This document shows, in pieces, positions 1-6,834 of a DNA stretch of 52,272 nt. Source of the stretch: Candidatus Protochlamydia sp. (GTDB lineage Bacteria > Chlamydiota > Chlamydiia > Chlamydiales > Parachlamydiaceae); contig JACDAQ010000032.1 in assembly GCA_013695355.1 (NCBI GenBank), forward strand, positions 1 through 52,272. The letters are read 5' to 3'. A program made the translations under genes and the position numbers. The number at the start of each line of letters is the position of its first letter. Positions within the stretch are counted from its first letter, which is position 1. The notes below the pieces were generated by a model, which saw nothing but the letters and a program-made list of their open reading frames with translations, was not told where the DNA came from and did not search any database.

Positions 1-127
1 CTTGAAAGCTCCCGCGGTTGACGGATCTAAAACGACCCCATATTATAATATTGGGTCGTTTTAGATACGCCAACCCCGGGGCTTTGAAGCAGTCCAAATT
101 TCCAATTTTTGAATTCACTTGGGTATA
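1..127. repeat. Family A palindromic repeat, copy A1 (cut by window start)
   Basis: The left end is missing at the window edge. What remains has the arm with CCCGCGGTTGACGGATCT, a central hairpin built on ACGACCCCATATTATAATAT, the second arm CCAACCCCGGGGCTTTGAAG, and the terminus GAATTCACTTGGGTATAT. The same parts recur at 4823-4985 and 13981-14146. The right terminus, read on the minus strand, supplies codons Ile-Pro-Lys-stop to the adjacent YkgJ-type gene. Confidence 0.9.
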
Positions 128-384
128 TTTCCCTTAAGAAAAATGCAGCAGTATTCCCCGTTCTCAGATTTCTGCTCTGTCAAAGCAAACCGGTTATCAC
201 GCTGCCGCGTGTATTTAATTTTGAACGTTTTTACCGTTAAGTTCAACTGGGCTGCCATTCCCTGAATTTCTTCTTCAGTCAGCCCAAAGTAGCCTGAAGT
301 ACCCGTGCAGCATTTGCCGCACTCGGTGCATTTTGAACAGGTTCTTAAGCGCAAGCCATCTTTATACCAGGGAAGGGAGCTCAT
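115..384 (-). pseudogene. Truncated YkgJ-family cysteine-cluster protein
   Basis: The 89-residue product carries a cysteine cluster near residues 16-26 (CSKCTECGKCC), then GLTEEEIQGMAAQLNL and a YTRQ segment. This pattern is typical of the YkgJ / UPF0153 zinc- or iron-binding family (CxxCxxCC). Intact relatives continue after the C-IFLK segment with a second cysteine and an RP-QCR-FPFW stretch, which is absent here. The reading frame instead enters repeat A1 and stops after Ile-Pro-Lys, all three codons and the stop being repeat sequence. I infer that insertion of the repeat removed the C-terminal part of the metal-binding domain. The product is probably non-functional. The rest of the gene, if present, lies outside the window. 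No partner gene is visible. Confidence 0.7.
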
Positions 385-510
385 AACTAAATATTGGTTG
401 GATTTTAACGCAATTTTACTAGTATTTAATTAAAAATGCACCTTATTAATAAACTCAAAACCAGGGGTGATTCCGAAATTTAATTCAGCCGCTTAAATAC
501 CAGGGTAAAC

Positions 511-1548
511 ATGAAAATATTTGAGGACAATTTTTTTGCTATCGCGTCGGAATTAAAAATACCAAAAGAGCAGGCTGCAGCCCTTTGGAACAGGCTTGGA
601 AGAATTAATAAAGATTCCGAAACCAATCCTTTTGCAAAATATTTATTTTACCTTGGGGCAATGATTGTCATTTCTGCAATGACATGGTTCATGAATTTAG
701 GTTGGGAAGTATTTGGGGGAGGGGGGATTTTTCTTATTGCTTCGGTATATGCCTTGTTATTCACAGGCTTAGGAGCTATATTATGGAAAAAAAAACAGCT
801 AAAAGTTCCTTCAGGCCTGCTCATCACCATGGCCGTGTGCATGGTCCCACTGGCTATTTATGGCTTACAAACTCACTATAATCTTTGGCCGAACGATAAT
901 ACAGGTCAATATAGTGACTTTTACACTACAGTGGCTGGGAAATGGATCTATATGGAACTTGGAACAATACTTGCAGGCATCATCGCCCTCTTTTTTTTTC
1001 CTTTTCCATTCATTACGGTCCCGATTTTTTTATCGATGTGGTTTTTGACGATGGATTTAGTTCCCTTCATTTTCGGCCGTGAAATTTCCCCAGAGCATAA
1101 ATATGGGTTATCCATGTTGTTTGGCATAGCGCTGATTGCATTAGGCATTGGCCTCGATCACAAGAAAAAGGGAGATTATGGATTTTGGAGCTATTTTTTT
1201 GGCACGCTATCATTTTGGTGCGGTCTAGGAGGCTTGGTATGGGGCAAAAGTGAGATAACACTATTTATTTACCTCATTATCAACTTGATGATGATGGTTT
1301 TTTCAATCGTGTTAAAAAGAATGGTTTTAATGATTTTTGGGTGTCTGGGTGTATTTGCTTATCTTGCCCACCTAACGTATAACTTATTTAAAGATTCTAC
1401 TGCATTTCCTTTTATTTTGAGCCTTATCGGCCTGGGCATTATTTTTCTTGGCATTATTTATCAAAAAAATTCAAAGCGGATTGAAAAAAAGATGCTTGAA
1501 AAACTTCCTTCCAGTATTAGAAACTTACTGCCACCAAATAGACTTTAA
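511..1548 (+). CDS. Multipass membrane protein (DUF2157-like)
   Basis: The 345-residue protein has a soluble N-terminus of about 45 residues with an alpha-helical start (EDNFFAIASELKIPKEQAAALWNRL). About nine hydrophobic segments follow, and it ends in a short basic tail. The short N-terminal helix followed by many membrane spans resembles DUF2157-type predicted membrane proteins, but I see no catalytic motif. The function is unknown. The start ATG at 511 follows a weak AGGG at 501-504. It precedes an ABC-2 exporter pair by about 70 bases and could be co-transcribed, though nothing in the sequence ties the functions together. Confidence 0.75.
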   Translation: MKIFEDNFFAIASELKIPKEQAAALWNRLGRINKDSETNPFAKYLFYLGAMIVISAMTWFMNLGWEVFGGGGIFLIASVYALLFTGLGAILWKKKQLKVPSGLLITMAVCMVPLAIYGLQTHYNLWPNDNTGQYSDFYTTVAGKWIYMELGTILAGIIALFFFPFPFITVPIFLSMWFLTMDLVPFIFGREISPEHKYGLSMLFGIALIALGIGLDHKKKGDYGFWSYFFGTLSFWCGLGGLVWGKSEITLFIYLIINLMMMVFSIVLKRMVLMIFGCLGVFAYLAHLTYNLFKDSTAFPFILSLIGLGIIFLGIIYQKNSKRIEKKMLEKLPSSIRNLLPPNRL

Positions 1549-1616
1549 ATTTGATTCTCTTTTATAAATTTTTGAATAGGCTATAAATTGACACTCTCGC
1601 TTCTCCCGAAGAAATC

Positions 1617-2372
1617 ATGAAAGCGATCATGATCGAAACAATCAAGCTTACCCATAACTATAACTCCCATCGGGCAGTTGACTGCATTTCATTAACTGTG
1701 CAAACAGGTAAGATTTTAGGGTTATTAGGACCAAATGGCGCGGGCAAAAGCACTCTCATTAAGATGCTGACAACTCTCCTTCCACCTACTTTGGGGACGG
1801 CAAAAATCAAAGGCTATGACATAGTCCGGGAGCCCTCCCTTGTCCGGCAGCATATCGGCTACGTTCCGCAGCTCCTTTCAGCCGATCGGGATTTAACAGG
1901 CTATGAGAATCTTTTGCTTTCGGCAAAATTATATTGTCTTCCTTCAGAAAAGCGCCAACTAAGGATCCATGAACTCCTTAAATTTATGGGTTTAATAGAG
2001 TTTGCCGATCAGTTGGTAGGTCAATACTCGGGCGGGATGGTTAGACGGCTGGAGATAGCCCAAGCCCTGGTTCATCAGCCTCCCGTTCTTTTTTTGGATG
2101 AACCGACCGTTGGACTGGACCCCTCTTCCCGCAGAATTTTATGGCAGCGCATCAAAGAATTGCGCAAGCAACATAGGACAACTATCCTTATCACTACACA
2201 TGACATGGAAGAAGCTGATATTCTTTGTGATATGGTGGCTTTTATGCACCTGGGCCATATTTTGAAGCTTGACTCCCCTGACAATTTGAAAAAAGCAATC
2301 GGACCAGGTGCAACACTTAACGATGTCTTTCTGCAGTTTACAGGGACTTCGATTAATGACGGGAAAATTTAA
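1617..2372 (+). CDS. ABC-2 type transporter, ATP-binding protein
   Basis: This 251-residue nucleotide-binding subunit has Walker A (GPNGAGKST, about residue 41), a Q-loop (YVPQ), the signature YSGGMVRR, Walker B (VLFLDEP) and the H-loop (TTHD). The order and length match DrrA/NatA-type subunits that power drug or polysaccharide exporters. The C-terminal tail with LNDVFLQFTG is typical of DrrA proteins. The permease begins just after its stop, so the two form one transcription unit and presumably one inner-membrane exporter. The substrate cannot be read from sequence. The ATG at 1617 is used; a second ATG lies four codons in. Confidence 0.93.
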   Translation: MKAIMIETIKLTHNYNSHRAVDCISLTVQTGKILGLLGPNGAGKSTLIKMLTTLLPPTLGTAKIKGYDIVREPSLVRQHIGYVPQLLSADRDLTGYENLLLSAKLYCLPSEKRQLRIHELLKFMGLIEFADQLVGQYSGGMVRRLEIAQALVHQPPVLFLDEPTVGLDPSSRRILWQRIKELRKQHRTTILITTHDMEEADILCDMVAFMHLGHILKLDSPDNLKKAIGPGATLNDVFLQFTGTSINDGKI

Positions 2373-2373
2373 T

Positions 2374-3174
2374 ATGGTAAAAAAATCAGGCAGACTTTAT
2401 CGCGCATGGACTAGTATTCTCCAGGCCTCGGCCCTGATTGAAGCAGATTTACGCAAATTGCGGCACGATCCCTTTGAACTTATTACCCGGATGATCCAGC
2501 CGATTATTTGGCTGTTGATCTTCGGCCAGGCAATGGCCAAAGTCCGTGCGATCCCTATAGGGGAAAATTCCTATCTTGATTTTATGGCCCCTGGAATTTT
2601 AGCGCAAAGCGTCCTATTTGTAGGAATTTTTTATGGCATTTCTCTGATATGGGAACGGGATATAGGAATTTTACAAAAAATACTAGTCTCGCCTGTTCCA
2701 CGGGTAATTTTGATTTTAGCTCGCGGCATTTCTGGGGGGATCCGCAGCCTTTCCCAGGTTTTTATTATTTATGCCCTTTCATTTTTCCTCGGCATCCATT
2801 TAAGATTTGATGTTTTTGCATTATTAGGAGTATGTGCCATGGTCATGCTTGGAGGTGCTATTTTTTCTACCTTTTCCCTGACTGCGGCCGCTATTGTGAA
2901 AAAAAGAGAACGGTTCATGGGGATCGGCCAGGTTTTGACAATGCCTTTATTTTTTGCTAGCAACGCCTTGTATCCCATCAATCTTATGCCTGACTGGCTT
3001 AAAACCCTTTCGCTATTCAACCCATTGACCTACCAAGTGGACGCATTGCGCTGCCTGATGATCGTGGATGAGGTCAGCCATTTTGGCCTTGGCTTTGATT
3101 TCGGCATAACTTTAGTAGTTCTTTGCCTCGCTCTTGCCATTGCAACGCCTATTTATCCAAGAATACTTTATTAG
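2374..3174 (+). CDS. ABC-2 type transporter, permease protein
   Basis: The 266-residue integral membrane partner of the upstream ATPase has six hydrophobic segments. It carries the ABC-2 signature region around FGQAMAK, LDFMAPGILAQSVLF and the C-terminal FFASNALYPINLMPDWLK followed by NPLTYQVDALR, as in DrrB/NodJ-type permeases. The preferred start is the ATG at 2374, two bases after the ATPase stop, preceded by GGGAAAATTT. In-frame ATGs upstream at 2308 and 2356 lie inside the ATPase gene and would add up to 22 residues. It probably exports a lipid, drug or glycan, but the substrate is unknown. Confidence 0.9.
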   Translation: MVKKSGRLYRAWTSILQASALIEADLRKLRHDPFELITRMIQPIIWLLIFGQAMAKVRAIPIGENSYLDFMAPGILAQSVLFVGIFYGISLIWERDIGILQKILVSPVPRVILILARGISGGIRSLSQVFIIYALSFFLGIHLRFDVFALLGVCAMVMLGGAIFSTFSLTAAAIVKKRERFMGIGQVLTMPLFFASNALYPINLMPDWLKTLSLFNPLTYQVDALRCLMIVDEVSHFGLGFDFGITLVVLCLALAIATPIYPRILY

Positions 3175-3251
3175 CGCAAAAAAAGTAGAAAAAAAAATTG
3201 AAAGACAATAATTTACATAAAGCATTAACGTGATTTGAAAAGTAGGTATTT

Positions 3252-4322
3252 ATGACTCAAATTAAAAGCTACGCAGCTCAGCAAGCTACTGCTCCTTTGG
3301 CCCCCTATAATTTAGAAAGACGGGACCTTCGACCTAATGATGTACAAATCGATATATTATTTTGCGGAGTTTGCCATTCAGATCTGCATACTGCCCGAAA
3401 TCAATGGAAGAATACCATTTATCCGGTAGTTCCAGGGCATGAGATCGTTGGAAAAGTGATGCAGGCAGGGAAAAATGTCACGGCTTTTAAAGCAGGCGAT
3501 ACCGTAGCAGTAGGCTGCATGGTCGATTCATGCGGCAATTGTCAAAATTGCCAGGATCATCTTGAACAATATTGCGACCTTATTCCCGTTTTTACCTACA
3601 ATGGAAAAGATAAAATCGACCAATCAGTCACGTATGGAGGCTATTCTACGCAAATTATTGTGGACAGCAAGTTTGTCCTGCATGTGCCGAAGGAATTCAA
3701 AGAAAAGGATTATGCAGGCGTTGCCCCCCTCCTTTGCGCCGGAATTACTACGTATTCCGCCTTGCGCCACTGGAATGTCAAAGAAGGAAGCATCGTAGGA
3801 GTCGTAGGTCTAGGCGGTCTGGGCCATATGGCAATCAAGCTAGCCCATGCTATGGGAGCCAAAGTTGTTTTATTTACAACATCTCCTCATAAAATTGAAG
3901 ATGGAAAAAAGCTGGGCGCCGATGAAGTGGTCATTTCAAAAAATCCTGAAGAAATGAAAAAGCAGGAAAACCGCTTTGATTTTGTGATCGATACTGTTGC
4001 GGCCTCCCACAATTTAGACCCTTTTCTTAGTCTGCTCAAGCGCGATGGTTCAATATGCCTGGTGGGTGCTCCCGAAGAGCCTCACCCTTCGCCGACAGTC
4101 AACCAACTAATTTTTAGGCGCAGGCAGATCGGCGGCTCACTGATCGGAGGAATTAAGGAAACTCAGGAGATGCTTGATTTTTGTGCCAAAAATAATATTA
4201 CGTCTGATATTGAGATGATCCCCATTCAAAAAATTAACGAAGCTTATGAACGGATGCTCAAAAGCGACGTAAAGTACCGCTTTGTCATTGATATGAACTC
4301 GCTAAAAACAAACGATATTTAA
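3252..4322 (+). CDS. Zinc-dependent alcohol dehydrogenase (YahK/CAD-like)
   Basis: This 356-residue cytosolic medium-chain dehydrogenase has the catalytic zinc motif CGVCHSDLH (about residue 38), PGHEIVG (about 63) and the four-cysteine structural zinc lobe CGNCQNCQDHLEQYC (about 94-108). The Rossmann motif GVVGLGGLGHMAIK lies near residue 180. The combination matches the NADP-dependent cinnamyl-alcohol/YahK aldehyde reductase group, which reduces a range of aldehydes. An AGGT at 3243-3246 precedes the ATG. It stands alone on the plus strand, and a strong hairpin follows 15 bases after its stop. Confidence 0.93.
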   Translation: MTQIKSYAAQQATAPLAPYNLERRDLRPNDVQIDILFCGVCHSDLHTARNQWKNTIYPVVPGHEIVGKVMQAGKNVTAFKAGDTVAVGCMVDSCGNCQNCQDHLEQYCDLIPVFTYNGKDKIDQSVTYGGYSTQIIVDSKFVLHVPKEFKEKDYAGVAPLLCAGITTYSALRHWNVKEGSIVGVVGLGGLGHMAIKLAHAMGAKVVLFTTSPHKIEDGKKLGADEVVISKNPEEMKKQENRFDFVIDTVAASHNLDPFLSLLKRDGSICLVGAPEEPHPSPTVNQLIFRRRQIGGSLIGGIKETQEMLDFCAKNNITSDIEMIPIQKINEAYERMLKSDVKYRFVIDMNSLKTNDI

Positions 4323-4336
4323 AATGAAAAAAAATT

Positions 4337-4373
4337 ATCTTGTTTACATAGCATAATGCTCTGTAAACAAGAT
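4337..4373 (-). terminator. Terminator hairpin between convergent genes
   Basis: The 12-base arm ATCTTGTTTACA is repeated inverted as TGTAAACAAGAT with a further paired AGCAT/ATGCT inside. On the minus strand the hairpin is followed by AATTTTTTTT, a classic intrinsic terminator. It starts directly after the stop of the 55-codon minus-strand frame ending at 4374. It may also stop the plus-strand alcohol dehydrogenase transcript, though the T run on that side is weak. Confidence 0.85.
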
Positions 4374-4541
4374 TTAACGACTTTTAACCTGAAACTCCGC
4401 GGTACATTTACGATACATGTCAAAGCAATTCTTACATTTCTTAAAGCTCATAGCCAATAAGAAAATGTGCCAGCCTACATAAGCTAAAATTAAACTACCG
4501 CAGGCCAAAGTTGAACAACCGGAGTCATTCCATCCGGACAT
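4374..4541 (-). CDS. Small cysteine-rich membrane peptide (55 aa)
   Basis: This frame runs from the ATG at 4541 to the TAA at 4374. It encodes one hydrophobic stretch (LILAYVGWHIFLLAMSF, about residues 17-33), then KKCKNCFDMYRKCTAEF with three closely spaced cysteines and a basic end. The stop lies directly against the terminator hairpin, which supports real transcription of this end. It overlaps, in another frame, the fragment at 4490-4823. It could be a genuine small membrane protein or the shifted tail of that decayed gene. I recognise no family. Confidence 0.35.
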   Translation of the reverse strand: MSGWNDSGCSTLACGSLILAYVGWHIFLLAMSFKKCKNCFDMYRKCTAEFQVKSR

Positions 4542-4823
4542 AAAAGGGGGCCTTCGTTCAAGAGATCAGAAGCTTTTGCTTGCTGATAGTTGATTTGAAT
4601 ATCTAAATTTAGATCGTCCGGAAAATTGCCGCAAGACTCTCCTCTAAATAAACGTTTTAAATAGTCTTTAACTATTGGAATGTCTTCATGAAAATACATG
4701 TCATTCAAAAATAAAAACATTCCACCAGATAAGAGGGGGGTAATCACTCTCCATTTTTCATTCATTTTAGCCAGGATAAAGACTTTTTCTTCATTAAGTA
4801 TATTATCTTTAATGCGGATAATT
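4490..4823 (-). pseudogene. Fragment related to the C-terminal domain of the upstream F-box gene
   Basis: About 110 open codons begin immediately at the edge of repeat A2, with no credible start except a TTG inside the repeat or an internal ATG at about 4765. The segment around YFHEDIPIVKDYL and NEGPLLCPDG resembles, by eye, the segment FYAQEDFNVLDTEI and KEGPALYPSE of the fragment on the other side of the repeat. It therefore looks like a second copy of the same domain, either a tandem paralogue or a duplicated module. The two sides do not join in one frame when the repeat is removed. The function is unknown. Confidence 0.45.
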
Positions 4824-4985
4824 ATACCCAAGTGAATTCAAAAGTTGGAATTTGGACTGCGTCAAAGCCCCGGGGTTGGCGTATCTAAAACGACCCAATA
4901 TTATAATATGGGGTCGTTTTAGATCCGGCAACCGCGGGAGCTTTCACGCTAGTCCAAATCCAATTTTTGAGTTCACTTGGGTATA
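4823..4985. repeat. Family A palindromic repeat, copy A2 (complete)
   Basis: This complete 163-base copy has terminal inverted repeats TATACCCAAGTGAA at 4823 and its complement ending at 4985. Inside are arms GCGTCAAAGCCCCGGGGTTG and GCAACCGCGGGAGCTTTC, and a central near-perfect hairpin on ACGACCCAATATTATAATAT. TATA at both ends may be a target duplication. It separates two related gene fragments on the minus strand. Confidence 0.93.
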
Positions 4986-5193
4986 AAGCAGGGCCTTCTT
5001 TCATTTGTATTTTTTGTATCGGATGGTTTTCCATGAAAATTGAAAAATTACCATGATTAAAAGTTTGACATAATAAAAGTATTTCAGTATCGAGCACATT
5101 AAAATCTTCTTGTGCATAAAAATCCGTTGATTCCTGAGACCTCTCAAATAAACTGTGCCATCCATCTGGCAAGATTGCTAAAGGTAGGTGCAA
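4986..5193 (-). pseudogene. Detached 3' part of the F-box gene
   Basis: About 69 codons lie in the same frame as the F-box gene, after its TAA and two further codons, so reading through that one stop would fuse them. The product includes ILPDGWHSLFERS and FNHGNFSIFMENHP. It runs straight into repeat A2, which ends the frame at 4885. The segment resembles the fragment beyond the repeat. I infer a single longer F-box protein broken first by a nonsense change and then by the repeat, or a protein deliberately short with a decayed tail. Confidence 0.5.
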
Positions 5194-5199
5194 TAATCT

Positions 5200-5841
5200 T
5201 TATTTCCCTAAAGCTTCTACGATGAAAGGAGGATAATCTCGAAGTTGAAAAATTTCATCTGCTGAAAAGTCAAATACTAATTTATGGTTTTGTTTGCATG
5301 TTTGAGCCAGAGCTCCTAAATCTCGATCCTTTAAAAAAGGTAAGATTTCAAAAAATTGTATGTCGTGGGGAATGTTATTAAAATTACTTTGCCTTTGTTC
5401 TATAGCTGGCTGTGCGAACTGTTCGGGCTGAAAAAAATGAGGCCGAAGATCACACTGACGTGTAAAACTTGAAGCCCTTTTTAATAACTCCGTAACTCGC
5501 CTGTTTCTTTGATTAACATAAGAAAAATCAAATGTCCAAACGAAAGATTTTATTAGTATGCCGGGAATAAAATATAAAATAGCTTTAGCAATACTCTGTA
5601 TCTTAGAAATTAATGAGTTATAATTTTTATTATTAGGTTCAACGATAACCTCATTAGTGAAAAGAGTCATCCGTTTGCCTTTTAACCAATAACGAGCTTC
5701 TTCCAAATAAGCATTTCCTTTACCTTCGGCCCGATCAAAAAAAGAAAACAAAGGGCGTCGGGGTTCGATACCACTGCGAATATCAGTTATATTATTAAAA
5801 TAAAACAAATGAATTGTATTAAAAATTTCCATAAAAACCAT
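5200..5841 (-). CDS. F-box domain protein, probable host-directed effector
   Basis: The 213-residue protein has a hydrophobic stretch near residues 85-105. Near its C-terminus is an F-box-like segment from about 158 (IPHDIQFFEILPFL, then DRDLGALAQTCK). The pattern of Pro, hydrophobic residues, Leu-x-x-Leu and a DLGALA-x-x-CK tail is the F-box signature. F-box proteins bind Skp1 in eukaryotic SCF ubiquitin ligases. Amoeba-associated chlamydiae encode many, presumably as secreted effectors. The gene normally would continue into a substrate-binding part, but a TAA cuts it right after the F-box. The start may instead be the ATG three codons later. No strong ribosome site is visible. Confidence 0.65.
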   Translation of the reverse strand: MVFMEIFNTIHLFYFNNITDIRSGIEPRRPLFSFFDRAEGKGNAYLEEARYWLKGKRMTLFTNEVIVEPNNKNYNSLISKIQSIAKAILYFIPGILIKSFVWTFDFSYVNQRNRRVTELLKRASSFTRQCDLRPHFFQPEQFAQPAIEQRQSNFNNIPHDIQFFEILPFLKDRDLGALAQTCKQNHKLVFDFSADEIFQLRDYPPFIVEALGK

Positions 5842-5924
5842 TACTAGTTTATAAATAAATTGATTCTAAAATATGACATGAAATTTGACAATAATAAAAA
5901 GATAAAAACATGGAAGATGTAAAT

Positions 5925-5949
5925 TAAAAAAAAGGCCTCTGAAAAGAGG
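5925..5949 (-). terminator. Intrinsic terminator of the cyo operon
   Basis: Read on the minus strand, CCTCT-TTTC-AGAGG is followed by CC and a run of eight T, six bases after the cyoD stop. The position and shape fit a rho-independent terminator closing cyoABCD. Confidence 0.85.
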
Positions 5950-5954
5950 AAAAA

Positions 5955-6257
5955 TCAATGCATGTTGTAATTAAGGTGGTTCATAATCCAGATGGAAAAA
6001 AATACAACGATGAAAATGATCGAAACTGTCGATAGAAAAACAGCTAAATTCCAATAGGACCCATTTTCTTTCCAGACATGGATGAAAAAAATAAGCTGTA
6101 CAATCGATTGAAGGAGGGCAAGCGTAAAAATTACCCCGATGGCAGTATGAATGTCTAAACTAAAAGCCTCGGGATTGATGATAATAAAGTAGGAAGCAAG
6201 GGTAAGCAGCAGCGATGTAATAAATCCTGCCACACTTAAAAAAAGTGCATGATGCAT
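5955..6257 (-). CDS. cyoD: Cytochrome o ubiquinol oxidase subunit IV
   Basis: The 100-residue inner-membrane protein has three hydrophobic helices and the family's typical central segment (IHTAIGVIFTLALLQSIVQLIFF, then HVWKENGSYWN). CyoD assists assembly and copper-centre formation of the bo3 quinol oxidase. It starts 7 bases after the cyoC stop, is last in cyoABCD, and is followed by a terminator. No cyoE (heme O synthase) follows, so that gene must be elsewhere if the enzyme uses heme o. Confidence 0.92.
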   Translation of the reverse strand: MHHALFLSVAGFITSLLLTLASYFIIINPEAFSLDIHTAIGVIFTLALLQSIVQLIFFIHVWKENGSYWNLAVFLSTVSIIFIVVFFSIWIMNHLNYNMH

Positions 6258-6264
6258 AACATTC

Positions 6265-6834
6265 CTATTTTAAATATACCATTCCGTAAACAACCGTGAA
6301 AATAAATATCCAAACCAAATCAAGAAAGTGCCAAAAAAGGGCCATACGAAAAATTCTTGAGACACTATGATGGTCCAGCGGCCGTAAGGCAATGCGGAAA
6401 TTGATCACAGCCATCCAAATGAGCCCAAAGAAAATATGCAGCCCATGCGTCCCTACAAGTGTAAAAAAAGATGATAAAGAGGCACTGCGCCGCCAGCTCG
6501 CCCCCTTCTCGACAAACTCAATAAATTCATGCATTTCAAACCAGAGAAAAGACATGCCCAAAAGGATTGTAATAGTAAACCAGCTGATTGCCCATTTTTT
6601 TGAGTGCTGGTGAACTGCCAGCATACCAAGGGAGCAGGTAAAGCTGCTGGTGAGCAGAATAAGCGTTTCAGTCAGTATAGAAGGCATATGATACAATTCT
6701 TTGAGAGATGGCCCATCGAAAACATTCTCATCCAATACTAGAAAGCAGGCAAAAAGCGCTGCAAAAATAATAAGGTCGGTCATCAAATAGAGCCAAAAGC
6801 CAAAAACTTTTGAATCGCTAGCTTCCGCTTCCAT
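6265..6834 (-). CDS. cyoC: Cytochrome o ubiquinol oxidase subunit III
   Basis: The 189-residue protein has five membrane segments and conserved subunit III residues such as FGFWLYLMTDLIIFA, FLWFEMHEF and VGTHGLHIFFG. It belongs to the heme-copper oxidase subunit III family and sits beside the catalytic subunit. I place the start at the ATG at 6834 (MEAEASDSK), which overlaps the cyoB stop by 17 bases. An upstream in-frame ATG at 6909 lies well inside cyoB and gives an unlikely N-terminus. Confidence 0.93.
   Translation of the reverse strand: MEAEASDSKVFGFWLYLMTDLIIFAALFACFLVLDENVFDGPSLKELYHMPSILTETLILLTSSFTCSLGMLAVHQHSKKWAISWFTITILLGMSFLWFEMHEFIEFVEKGASWRRSASLSSFFTLVGTHGLHIFFGLIWMAVINFRIALRPLDHHSVSRIFRMALFWHFLDLVWIFIFTVVYGMVYLK

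Noticed and set aside
4490-5193. One gene simply interrupted by repeat A2
   Set aside because: Removing the repeat with one TATA leaves the two sides in different frames, and the two sides resemble each other, so duplication explains them better.
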